Part shown: piece by piece, positions 1 through 6,639 of the stretch
Numbering within the stretch: position 1 is the first letter of the stretch
Layout of the letters: every line of letters begins with the position of its first letter
DNA from: Thermoanaerobaculia bacterium
GTDB lineage: Bacteria > Acidobacteriota > Thermoanaerobaculia > Gp7-AA8
Direction: 5' to 3'
Length of the DNA stretch: 7,075 nt
NCBI GenBank assembly: GCA_023700825.1
Contig: JAMPYE010000213.1
Location: 1-7,075, forward strand
Program-made: the position numbers and the translations under genes
The notes under the pieces: generated by a model
Database searches by the model: none
Told to the model about the DNA's origin: nothing
What the model saw: only the letters and a program-made list of their open reading frames with translations

Positions 1-14
1 CCCGTTTTCTTTGT

Positions 15-61
15 GGGGGATGGGGAGTGCGGAAGCTTCGCTTTCGCCCTCCACATTCCCC
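15..61. repeat. Imperfect long inverted repeat
   Basis: The arms at 15-36 and 40-61 are complementary over about 22 bases with a few mismatches or bulges, around a 3-base TTC loop. The centre GGAAGC/GCTTTC and the outer GGGG/CCCC blocks pair best. Neither side is followed by a T-run in the direction of transcription, so it does not look like an intrinsic terminator. It could be a structured 3' end of an upstream gene, a protein-binding palindrome or part of a dispersed repeat. Confidence 0.45.
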
Positions 62-74
62 GCCCGCCTGCTCA

Positions 75-107
75 TCGCCTCTCGCCTCTCGCCTTTCGCC
101 TCGCCTT
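75..107. repeat. Short TCGCCTY tandem repeat
   Basis: Heptamer-like units run head to tail: TCGCCTC twice (75-88), TCGCCTT (89-95), a shortened TCGCC (96-100) and TCGCCTT again (101-107). The tract is pyrimidine-rich on the plus strand and lies in non-coding DNA upstream of the large gene. It looks like a simple-sequence tract; no function is evident. Confidence 0.6.
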
Positions 108-178
108 CCCGAACACCTCCCTGTGACGCGCGTTACCCTGCGATGATGCAGCGGGCCCCGTGCGCGATCGCGGCGCTG

Positions 179-187
179 TGGTGCAAT
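179..187 (+). promoter_or_regulatory. Possible extended -10 promoter element for the large fusion gene
   Basis: TGGTGCAAT fits a TG-N-(TATAAT-like) extended -10 box with two mismatches in the hexamer. It would place transcription start near 194, about 16 bases before the ATG at 210. No convincing -35 hexamer is visible at 16-18 bases spacing. The decamer GTGGTGCAAT recurs at 6944-6953, which adds some support. In GC-rich DNA such a match is weak evidence. Confidence 0.3.
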
Positions 188-209
188 CGAGGCAGGGCAG
201 GATGCAGAC

Positions 210-3200
210 ATGAAGACTGCGGTAACCGAACTTCGCGACGCTGTTCACGAGTGGGTACACTCGAGAGGAGACGCGGCAGCGATGCACACCGCGGCGCTCC
301 ACCTGCTCTCGACCGTCGAGACGCTTCTCGAGTCGGGCCGCCCTCAACACGTCGCCGCGGCGGACTGGCACGAGTATCTCGAAGTCACCGGGCACTCCTC
401 GTTCCTTCAGAGCCTCCCGAACCTCGGCGCACGCGAGCGATGGGCCGAAACGGCGTTCCGCGTCATCCGGGTGTCGGACTACTCGCTTCGCACGTTGCTC
501 GAGGCGCGAGCGCGCGTGCATCCGGAGCGGATCCTCTTCGAGGACGGCCGCGAGCTCGACTCGACGAGCTGGAGCTACGCGCAGGTCGCCCGGTACGTGC
601 GTTCGATCGCGGGTGCGTTTCTCACCGCGCAACCTGGGGCGCCACGCGTCGCGATCTTCTGCGAGAACGGCGTCGACGGCGCCTGCGCCGATCTCGCCTG
701 CCTAACCGAGGGGATTCTCGTCACGCCGCTCAACGTCCACTTCGACACCGAGACGATCGCCTGGATTTTCGCCCGCCTCGACATCAACATCGTCGTCACC
801 GACAGCGAGGAGCGGCTCGCGCGTCTGGCCGAGGTGCGGCAGAAGTCGGGCCGCGAGTTCCGCGTCTTCCATGCCGGAAGCCGCGCCACCGCGACCACCG
901 TGCAGGGGCTCGAGTCGGAGCCGCTGCGCAAGGCGTGCTCGCGTCTCGACCTCGCCGCGGTGGAAGCGCTCCTCTCCGGCCGGCATCCCGACATCATGGC
1001 GCCGGCCACGGTGATGTTCACCTCGGGGAGCACAGGCAGGCCCAAGGGCGTCGTCTTCAGCCAGTACAACCTCGTGAGCAAGCGCTTCGCGCGCGCGGCC
1101 GCGCTTCCGGCGGTCGGCGAGAACGAAGTGCTGCTTTGCTTCCTCCCGCTCTTTCACACGTTCGGCCGCTACCTCGAGATGCTTGGGATGATCTACTGGG
1201 GCGGCACCTACATCTTCGCCGGCAGTCCGTCGGCGGAGTCGCTGATCGCGGACATGGGGCGCGTGCGCCCGACCGGGCTGATCAGCATCCCGATCCGTTG
1301 GACCCAGATCCGCGACCACTGCCTCGAGGCGATGGACCGCGCGGGCGACGCTGAAACGGAAGAGGCTGTGTTCCGCGAGATCGTCGGCGGCCGGCTTCGC
1401 TGGGGCCTTTCTGCCGCGGGCTACCTCGATCCGAAGGTCTTCCGCTTCTTCCAGCGGCACGGCGTCGACCTCTGCAGCGGCTTTGGCATGACCGAGGCGA
1501 CGGGCGGCATCACGATGACGCCTCCCGGCGAGTATGTCGACGCGTCGGTCGGCGTCCCGCTTCCGGGGCTTCGCGCCCGCCTCAGCGAGGCGGGAGAGTT
1601 GCAGATCTCCGGGCCGTACGTGGCCCGATATCTCGACGAGCACGGAGCGCCCGCCTCGCTTCCCGACTGCGATCCCGATGCGGAGCACTGGGTCGCCACG
1701 GGTGACCTCTTCGCGGAGCGGCCTAACGGCTACCTGGAGATCATCGACCGGATCAAGGACATCTACAAGAACAGCCGCGGCCAGACCGTCGCGCCGCAGC
1801 GGGTCGAGCAGCGATTCGAGGAGGTTCCGGGGTTCCGCCGCGTCTTTCTGGCCGGCGACCACCGGGACCACAACGTCCTGCTCGTCGTCCCCGACCGCTC
1901 CGACCCTGTGCTCGAAGGGCGCTCGGAAGAGGATGTCCTCGAATATCTCGGGCAGATCGTCGCGTCGGCGAACGCGGGGCTCGCTCCCTACGAGCGCGTC
2001 GTCCGCTTCGCCGTGCTCGACCGCGATTTCGACGCGGAGCGGGACGAACTGACTCCGAAGGGATCCTTCCGGCGAAAGGTCATCGAGGCGCATTTCGCGG
2101 AGACCATCGAGAAGCTCTACGCGAGCAACCACGTCGACCTCGTCGCCGGTCCGCTGCTGGTGAGGGTCCCGCGCTGGTTCTTCCGCGACCTCGGCGTTCT
2201 CGAGGACGACATCGTCGCGACGGACGGCGGCATCAGGAACCGCAGGAGCGAGCTCGCGTTACGCGTCGCACGCGAGAGCGACGGCTCCGTGCGCGTCGGC
2301 GATCTCGCCTACCGGATTCCGGGCGACGTGGTCGACCTCGGCCTGTTCGCGCGGCAGCCTCGCCTCTGGGTCGGCAACGCCGCGTTCGCGGCGTTCTCGC
2401 CGTGCAAGCCGGGATGGGAGCTGCCTCTGCGCGGCGTCAGCGAGAAGGTGCGCATCCCGAAGTCGGCGCCGCGGCCGGCGCACGTCGCGGGGCGCCCGCG
2501 TCTCGACGACGACCGGCTCCGCGCCGTTCACGCGCTGTGCATTCCGGCGCTCTTCGGTGACGAGCTGGAGTCGCGCGAGGCCGTCGAGCAGCTCGGGCAC
2601 GAGCTCGGGCGAGTCGACGAGCGCACGGCGTCGGTGATTCACCGCAGGCTCGAGGCGCTGGCCTACCGACCCGAGGAGGAGATCCGCGCGCTCGCCTATC
2701 GCGTGCTGCTGCTCGACGAGTCGGGAACGGTGAGCAGCGACGCGTACGCGACCTTCCTCGAATCGGGACAGACGTACCTGACGCCCGAGAGCATCGCGCT
2801 GATCGCGAGCGCGCGGCGCGGAGAGCGGAGGCTGCAATCGCTTCGGCACCGGCTCTACAACTACCGCACGACGCTCGAATGGCCGGCGGCTCCGGCGCGG
2901 CGACGCCAGTTCGAGCGGAGCTTCAGGCTCCTCGCCGACTTCGCGCGCCACGACCGGGAGTATTTCCCGACGGTTCAATCGGAGCTCGCGTGCTGGGCGC
3001 TCTTCCACGAGGACCCGGCACTCGCACGCAAGGCCGACCGCGCGGTGCACGAGCTCGCCGACTGGTATCGAGGCGTGCTCGCGGAGTCGGCCGTGGATCC
3101 GGAGTCGGCGCGCCCGATCGACAAAGTCGTGTTCGAATACGGCATACCGCAGGCCGATCGCGCGCAGCTCGAGAAGCTGCTGTTCGAGCGCACCTTCCTC

Positions 3201-4823
3201 GTCGAAGCGATTGCACGGGCATTCGGCGACCAGCGCTTTTCCTGGTCGCGCGTCGCGCCCGACGGGCTCTGGGTCTCGCCGATGCTGTCGCAGCACCAGC
3301 TGCACATCTACCGGCTCGGCATCAACCTCGCGGACGGCCGCCACTACGATCTCCTGCTCGTCATGGGCAAGGCTCTGCGACGGGCTGCGATCCGCGAGAC
3401 GGTTCGCTGGCTGACCGCGCTCTCGGGGCATGTCGTCGGCGCGCCGGTCTTTCCGCGCTTCGGCGTCTGGCGCAGGGATCTCGGCGCGATGGCGGTGGCG
3501 TACGTGAGCGACCTGACGGCGTGGGAGCGCGTGCGCGAGCTCTCGAGCCAGCGCGACGTGCGAGACGCGGCGGTCACCGCGTGGAGCTGGCGGCGGCTCT
3601 TCGTGCGGTCGATGACGGCGTTCTTCCGGGGATGGGAGCAGAGCGGGTTCCGGATCGTTCCGGGCTCGGTGACGCCGGAGAACGTGGCGCTTCCCGACGC
3701 CGACTTCCACGAGACGGCGAACATCCTCTCGATCGCGGGATGGCGGCCTTACGCCGGGCCGCTCTCGCTCGTGCGGCCGCTGCTGCGAAGCTTCTACCGC
3801 CTGACCGAGGCCCATTATCCGCACAGCCGGGCGATGCTCCGGCCCGAGTGGATCTTCGAGGCGTGCATCGAGGCGCTGGGCGAGGAGCGGGCACAGAACT
3901 TCTTCGACATGCTCGAGTCGGCGCTCTCTGCCGTGCCGGCCTCGGCCGACACGGAGATCCTCGGGAGCGCGCTCGCGCGATTCCGCGCGGGGCTCGCGGA
4001 GCGGCCGTACATCCCCCTGCCGGTCCACTGCGCGATCCACCGCTACCTCGACTGGGAGCGTACCAACATGACCGCGAGCTTCGAGGCGCGCGAGGAGGCG
4101 GTCATTCAGATGGTGCACCTCTACCGCTTCGAGCGGTTCCCCGAGGCCTATCGTTACTACGTCTACCAGCACACGTACTTCAAGGGTGCCGGCGCTCGGG
4201 TTCACGAGGCGTTCGACCGCCTGATCGCGCGAAGGCTCGGCGACACGCACGCGTTGCCGGGACATCTCGAGGAACTCTCGACGCTGCAGGGGCTGCTCAC
4301 CGACCCGGGAGATCGGGACGTCTTCAGCCGCATGGTCTTCCCGATGGCGCGTCGCGCGCAGAAGCTCGAGCTCTACGCGCTCGGAGAGACTGCGGGGCAC
4401 CGCGTCATCGTCCGCTCGGAGATCCGGGACGAGAGCGGAAGCCCCTACGTCGTGCGCGAGCCGATCTCGCCGGCCGAGATCGGGCATCTCTACCGGCTCC
4501 TGCTCGAGACCGACTACCCGAAGCACGTCGCGGAGCACGATCTGCACCTGGTCATCACCGACGAGGAGGAGCGGATCGTCGGCGGACTCTGCTACCGCTG
4601 GCAGGAGGCGGGCTCGGTCTACGTCGACGGCATCGTGGTCGCCGACTCGCTGACGAACCACGGGTTAGGCGGGCGCCTGCTCGAGGACTTCTGCGTCCGC
4701 ATGGCGGCGCAGGGAGCGCACGTCGCCAAGACCAACTTCTTTCTCGGCCGCCTCTTCGCGAAGCACGGATTCCAGGTGAACCAGAGGTGGGGCGGGCTGG
4801 TGAGGTTTCTGGACGGGGAGTAG
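210..4823 (+). CDS. Acyl-CoA synthetase (AMP-binding) / helical middle / GNAT acyltransferase fusion, 1537 aa
   Basis: Residues about 90-640 form an ANL-superfamily adenylating domain of the long-chain acyl-CoA synthetase type, expected to convert a carboxylate plus ATP to acyl-AMP and then to a thioester. Visible motifs are the phosphate-binding loop FTSGSTGRPKG at 270-280, GFGMTE at 424-429, GD at 498-499, DRIKDIYKNSRGQ at 513-525, and a variant A10 motif TPKGSFRRK at 615-623. Residues about 640-1400 are mostly helical and unrecognised, with a stretch near 1028-1178 that resembles a degenerate kinase fold. Residues about 1418-1535 look like a GNAT acyltransferase, with an acetyl-CoA loop HGLGGR at 1484-1489. 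Stand-alone synthetases are about 550-650 residues, so this is a true multidomain fusion. I see no signal peptide or membrane segment, so it is probably cytosolic. The ATG at 210 has GCAGG 8 bases upstream. The substrate is unknown; the acyl group may pass between the two catalytic domains, but that is inference. The adenylating domain is secure, the GNAT domain likely, the middle uncertain. Confidence 0.9.
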   Translation: MKTAVTELRDAVHEWVHSRGDAAAMHTAALHLLSTVETLLESGRPQHVAAADWHEYLEVTGHSSFLQSLPNLGARERWAETAFRVIRVSDYSLRTLLEARARVHPERILFEDGRELDSTSWSYAQVARYVRSIAGAFLTAQPGAPRVAIFCENGVDGACADLACLTEGILVTPLNVHFDTETIAWIFARLDINIVVTDSEERLARLAEVRQKSGREFRVFHAGSRATATTVQGLESEPLRKACSRLDLAAVEALLSGRHPDIMAPATVMFTSGSTGRPKGVVFSQYNLVSKRFARAAALPAVGENEVLLCFLPLFHTFGRYLEMLGMIYWGGTYIFAGSPSAESLIADMGRVRPTGLISIPIRWTQIRDHCLEAMDRAGDAETEEAVFREIVGGRLRWGLSAAGYLDPKVFRFFQRHGVDLCSGFGMTEATGGITMTPPGEYVDASVGVPLPGLRARLSEAGELQISGPYVARYLDEHGAPASLPDCDPDAEHWVATGDLFAERPNGYLEIIDRIKDIYKNSRGQTVAPQRVEQRFEEVPGFRRVFLAGDHRDHNVLLVVPDRSDPVLEGRSEEDVLEYLGQIVASANAGLAPYERVVRFAVLDRDFDAERDELTPKGSFRRKVIEAHFAETIEKLYASNHVDLVAGPLLVRVPRWFFRDLGVLEDDIVATDGGIRNRRSELALRVARESDGSVRVGDLAYRIPGDVVDLGLFARQPRLWVGNAAFAAFSPCKPGWELPLRGVSEKVRIPKSAPRPAHVAGRPRLDDDRLRAVHALCIPALFGDELESREAVEQLGHELGRVDERTASVIHRRLEALAYRPEEEIRALAYRVLLLDESGTVSSDAYATFLESGQTYLTPESIALIASARRGERRLQSLRHRLYNYRTTLEWPAAPARRRQFERSFRLLADFARHDREYFPTVQSELACWALFHEDPALARKADRAVHELADWYRGVLAESAVDPESARPIDKVVFEYGIPQADRAQLEKLLFERTFLVEAIARAFGDQRFSWSRVAPDGLWVSPMLSQHQLHIYRLGINLADGRHYDLLLVMGKALRRAAIRETVRWLTALSGHVVGAPVFPRFGVWRRDLGAMAVAYVSDLTAWERVRELSSQRDVRDAAVTAWSWRRLFVRSMTAFFRGWEQSGFRIVPGSVTPENVALPDADFHETANILSIAGWRPYAGPLSLVRPLLRSFYRLTEAHYPHSRAMLRPEWIFEACIEALGEERAQNFFDMLESALSAVPASADTEILGSALARFRAGLAERPYIPLPVHCAIHRYLDWERTNMTASFEAREEAVIQMVHLYRFERFPEAYRYYVYQHTYFKGAGARVHEAFDRLIARRLGDTHALPGHLEELSTLQGLLTDPGDRDVFSRMVFPMARRAQKLELYALGETAGHRVIVRSEIRDESGSPYVVREPISPAEIGHLYRLLLETDYPKHVAEHDLHLVITDEEERIVGGLCYRWQEAGSVYVDGIVVADSLTNHGLGGRLLEDFCVRMAAQGAHVAKTNFFLGRLFAKHGFQVNQRWGGLVRFLDGE

Positions 4824-4966
4824 GGCGCTGCTGGCGCGCCGAACCGAGAGTCGGTGACCCGCCGGTGAGCGACAAGGCGATGTGAGAGCCGAGAACTGTT
4901 AGCTGAGTCGCGCGGGGCCTCACCGGGCGCGGCCCGCGGTCTCACTCGCGCCGGATCTGGATTGAT
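4824..4966. other. Convergent intergenic spacer
   Basis: This stretch separates the ends of the large plus-strand gene and the minus-strand MOSC gene. It contains small GC-rich inverted repeats, the clearest being CGGGC-GCG-GCCCG at 4924-4936, and a CGGTGA direct repeat near 4854 and 4871. No T-run follows any stem, so there is no clear intrinsic terminator, and I see no convincing small gene. Confidence 0.4.
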
Positions 4967-4984
4967 CGCCTCATCCATGAGGCG
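4967..4984. repeat. Perfect palindrome across the MOSC stop codon
   Basis: CGCCTCAT and ATGAGGCG form a perfect 8-base inverted repeat around a CC centre. As RNA it would make a 7-pair stem with a tetraloop. It overlaps the TGA stop of the MOSC gene (4971-4973) in the convergent spacer, so it may mark a transcript 3' end on either strand, although no U-tract follows. Confidence 0.5.
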
Positions 4985-5672
4985 ACGCGATGCCGGTGCT
5001 CGTGACGCCGGCTCGCACGAGCGTCACCGCGTCTCCCACGCGGACTCTCCCCGGACGGAGAACCTCGGCGTTGAGCGCCAGGCGCCCTCCGAAGCGACGG
5101 CCGATGTCGCGGAGCACTTCGGGGTCGCGATCGAGCGTGTCGGGATCCACCGTCGTCATCGGGCAGCGGCCGCGCAGGGAGTCGAGCCGCACGATTGCGG
5201 CGCCGATTCGCAGCGTCGCTCCCGGCCAGTCGACTTCTTCGAGACCTGGCACGCCCCCGATCAGAATGTTGGGTCGCAGGCGCCGGACGTCGCGTCCGAA
5301 TGCTTCGACCGCGCCGTCCGTGGCCACGAGCAGGGGCAGGATGTCGAAGCGTGACTCCGGGTCCGATTCCTCGATCCAGGCATCCTCGCCCGCGGCTGCC
5401 TTTACGAGCGCCGCCGCCTCGCGGCTGTCCCACGGGAGGCCGTCGACGAGCGACCGCCCATTCGCATCGAGGCTCGCCCGAAGTCCGAGGAGCTTCCACT
5501 GACGGCGCGATGTCCGGACCCCCTCGGGGCCGCACACCCACACCGCGCGGTCTCCGGGGATTCCGTCGAGACCGATCGCCGCCTCACGCAGCGCCTCTCC
5601 CGCCATCGACTTGACCGGGTAGCGCCAGAGACCGGCGACGTGAAGAGCTTCGGAGCGCTGGGACATGTTCAT
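4971..5672 (-). CDS. MOSC domain protein, YcbX/mARC-like, 233 aa
   Basis: The protein starts with a MOSC N-terminal beta-barrel, recognisable from LWRYPVKSM at residues 15-23 and the following GLDGIPGDRAVWV segment. The C-terminal MOSC domain carries GRCPMTTVDPDT, in which Cys170 matches the conserved cysteine that coordinates molybdenum in mARC and YcbX. Members of this family carry molybdenum cofactor and typically reduce N-hydroxylated compounds, with electrons from a partner protein. YcbX has a C-terminal ferredoxin domain; this protein lacks one and would need a separate donor. I chose the ATG at 5672 because GAAGG lies 6 bases upstream; in-frame ATGs at 5678 and 5666 fit less well. The gene is divergent from the DUF1059-sigma operon and faces a promoter element identical in layout to that operon's, so the two are probably co-regulated. 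The substrate is unknown. Confidence 0.88.
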   Translation of the reverse strand: MNMSQRSEALHVAGLWRYPVKSMAGEALREAAIGLDGIPGDRAVWVCGPEGVRTSRRQWKLLGLRASLDANGRSLVDGLPWDSREAAALVKAAAGEDAWIEESDPESRFDILPLLVATDGAVEAFGRDVRRLRPNILIGGVPGLEEVDWPGATLRIGAAIVRLDSLRGRCPMTTVDPDTLDRDPEVLRDIGRRFGGRLALNAEVLRPGRVRVGDAVTLVRAGVTSTGIASPHG

Positions 5673-5678
5673 TCGCAT

Positions 5679-5683
5679 CCTTC
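5679..5683 (-). promoter_or_regulatory. Ribosome binding site that decides the MOSC start
   Basis: GAAGG on the minus strand lies 6 bases before the ATG at 5672, but directly abuts the ATG at 5678 and is 12 bases from the ATG at 5666. The spacing therefore favours the middle of three closely spaced in-frame ATGs. Confidence 0.55.
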
Positions 5684-5715
5684 GTGACGTGGTGAGGGGT
5701 AACTGCACCTCCTTG

Positions 5716-5741
5716 GATGCCGCGCGTCGCGATTTGTGACA
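5716..5741 (-). promoter_or_regulatory. Predicted ECF-type promoter of the MOSC gene
   Basis: Read on the minus strand, a -35-like TGTCACA (5741-5735) is followed after 10 bases by CGCGGCATC (5724-5716), then CAAGG. The expected transcription start is near 5709, giving a leader of about 37 bases before the ATG at 5672. The same TGTCACA-N10-CGCGGCATC element occurs on the plus strand at 5763-5788. TGTCACA is the known -35 motif of ECF41-type sigma factors, whose -10 is CGTC; here the core is CATC at 15 bases spacing. Confidence 0.65.
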
Positions 5742-5762
5742 TACGGTGTATTGCGCGCACCC

Positions 5763-5788
5763 TGTCACACTTCTCCGATCGCGGCATC
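5763..5788 (+). promoter_or_regulatory. Predicted ECF-type promoter of the DUF1059-sigma-anti-sigma operon
   Basis: TGTCACA (5763-5769) is followed after 10 bases by CGCGGCATC (5780-5788), then TCAAGG. The expected start of transcription is near 5795, about 32 bases before the ATG at 5827. Of the 26 positions in this element, 19 are identical to the mirrored element at 5716-5741, including every base of both boxes. The likely reader is the ECF sigma factor encoded downstream, which would make the operon autoregulated; that last point is inference. Confidence 0.68.
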
Positions 5789-5826
5789 TCAAGGGCGTAC
5801 CGGACACTTCCGGACGGAGGATCGAG

Positions 5827-6024
5827 ATGACGACGAACGAGAGACCAAAGCGTAAGCACATTGCCTGTGGGGACGTGGTTGCGGGCTGTGCGTTCACCGC
5901 GAGCGCAGAAGACGATCAGGAACTGATCGCGAAGGTCGCCGAGCACGCGGCGCACGACCACGGCGTTGAGCATGTGACGCCGGAGCTGGCCGAGAAGGTG
6001 AAGGCCGCGATCCGGACGGCGTAG
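5827..6024 (+). CDS. DUF1059 family small metal-binding protein, 65 aa
   Basis: The sequence matches the DUF1059 pattern: CGDVVAGCAF at residues 14-23, then a helix with HAAHDHG at 40-46. Cys14 and Cys21 (C-x6-C) with His40 and His45 (H-x4-H) are the probable metal ligands, and further histidines at 11, 43 and 49 may contribute. The family is described as predicted small metal-binding proteins, and I know of no firm biochemical role. The length is complete for the family. The ATG at 5827 has GGAGG 6 bases upstream; a longer frame from 5746 would start inside the promoter. It is the first gene of the operon, 9 bases before the sigma factor gene, so the protein probably serves in, or is induced with, the same stress response. 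Confidence 0.85.
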   Translation: MTTNERPKRKHIACGDVVAGCAFTASAEDDQELIAKVAEHAAHDHGVEHVTPELAEKVKAAIRTA

Positions 6025-6033
6025 ACTCGGCCC

Positions 6034-6639
6034 ATGCCCGTTCCCGACGCGGATCAGAGTGACGAGACGCTCGCGGCTTTGGCCGCGTCGGGAGACGGCC
6101 GCGCCTTCGAGCTTCTCGTGGGGCGCTACGAGGGCCGGATCTACCGGCTTGCGTGCCGCCTGACGAGCGAGACCGACGCGCCCGACGTTCTGCAGGACAC
6201 CTTCCTGCAGGCGTACCGGCATCTCGGCGAGTTCCGGGGCGCCTCGCGCTTCGGGACCTGGCTCTATCGCATCGCGACGAACGTTTGTCTGATGCGACGG
6301 CGGGCGGCATCGCGGCGACCGAGCGAGTCGCTCGAGAGCTTCCTTCCCCGGTTCGACGAGAACGGCACGCATGCGGACACGCCCGAAACGCTCAGCCGCA
6401 TGTCGCATCTCGACGAGCGGCTCGACAGAGAGCGGCTCGCGGAGCGGGCGCGCGCGGCGCTCGACCGCCTTCCCGAGACCTACCGCGAGGCGTTCGTCCT
6501 TCGTGACCTCGAAGAGCTCCCGACCGCGGAGGTCGCCGAGACGCTCGGCCTCGAGCCGGCTGCGGTGAGGCAACGCGTCCATCGCGCACGGTTGATGCTG
6601 CGGGGATTCCTGAACGACCTGGCGGGGAGGATGCCATGA
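6034..6639 (+). CDS. ECF (extracytoplasmic function) sigma-70 family factor, 201 aa
   Basis: Region 2 covers residues about 22-91, with RYEGRIYRLACRL and DVLQDTFLQAYRHL for core polymerase binding and FRGASRFGTWLYRIATN for -10 recognition. Region 4 covers about 143-193, with LDRLPETYREAFVLRDLE and a helix-turn-helix at ELPTAEVAETLGL/AVRQRVHRAR for -35 binding. Regions 1.1 and 3 are absent, as is usual for ECF factors. The linker of about 50 residues is rather long and contains FLPRFDENGTH (103-113), which I recall as recurring in one ECF subgroup but cannot verify here. There is no C-terminal SnoaL-like domain, which argues against ECF41 itself. No good Shine-Dalgarno precedes the ATG at 6034, 9 bases after the DUF1059 stop, so translation may be coupled to that gene. 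It is followed directly by an overlapping anti-sigma gene, and probably reads the promoters at 5763 and 5741. Confidence 0.93.
   Translation: MPVPDADQSDETLAALAASGDGRAFELLVGRYEGRIYRLACRLTSETDAPDVLQDTFLQAYRHLGEFRGASRFGTWLYRIATNVCLMRRRAASRRPSESLESFLPRFDENGTHADTPETLSRMSHLDERLDRERLAERARAALDRLPETYREAFVLRDLEELPTAEVAETLGLEPAAVRQRVHRARLMLRGFLNDLAGRMP
6624..6630 (+). promoter_or_regulatory. Ribosome binding site of the anti-sigma gene
   Basis: GGGGAGG lies inside the last codons of the sigma factor gene, 5 bases before the ATG at 6636. It is the strongest ribosome binding site in this operon and fixes the anti-sigma start at the ATGA overlap. Confidence 0.6.

Noticed and set aside
15..61. The upstream inverted repeat as an intrinsic terminator
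   Set aside because: The sequence following the stem is G/C-rich on the plus strand and A-rich on the minus strand, so no U-tract follows in either direction.
702..2132. A 476-residue minus-strand frame opposite the adenylating domain
   Set aside because: Same antisense artefact; it lies across the conserved motifs of the synthetase and has no recognisable domain of its own.
2259..4661. An 800-residue open frame on the minus strand, opposite the large gene
   Set aside because: It is an antisense shadow of the fusion gene in GC-rich DNA. Its translation is rich in Arg, Val and Glu without domains, whereas the plus strand shows clear motifs.
2879..4885. A 668-residue plus-strand frame overlapping the large gene
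   Set aside because: Alternative-frame shadow with an extreme Arg/Ala/Gly composition and no domain.
5708..5716. A strong Shine-Dalgarno-like AAGGAGGTG on the minus strand upstream of the MOSC gene
   Set aside because: No start codon lies at a usable distance; the first ATG is about 30 bases on. It overlaps the predicted -10/start region, so it is probably chance or part of the promoter.
5735..5769. TGTGAC...GTCACA read as a CRP-type operator
   Set aside because: CRP half-sites are separated by about 6 bases (TGTGA-N6-TCACA); here the gap is over 20. The matching CGCGGCATC boxes on both outer sides are better explained by two promoters, although a separate dimeric regulator cannot be fully excluded.
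5746..5826. A GTG start at 5746 for the DUF1059 gene
   Set aside because: It precedes the -35 box at 5763 and lacks a ribosome binding site, whereas the ATG at 5827 has a well-spaced GGAGG.
5673..5897. A longer N-terminus for the MOSC protein, using the open frame back to 5897
   Set aside because: The extension crosses both promoter elements and the start of the DUF1059 gene and has no MOSC-like sequence. The homologous part begins just before the YPVKS motif.
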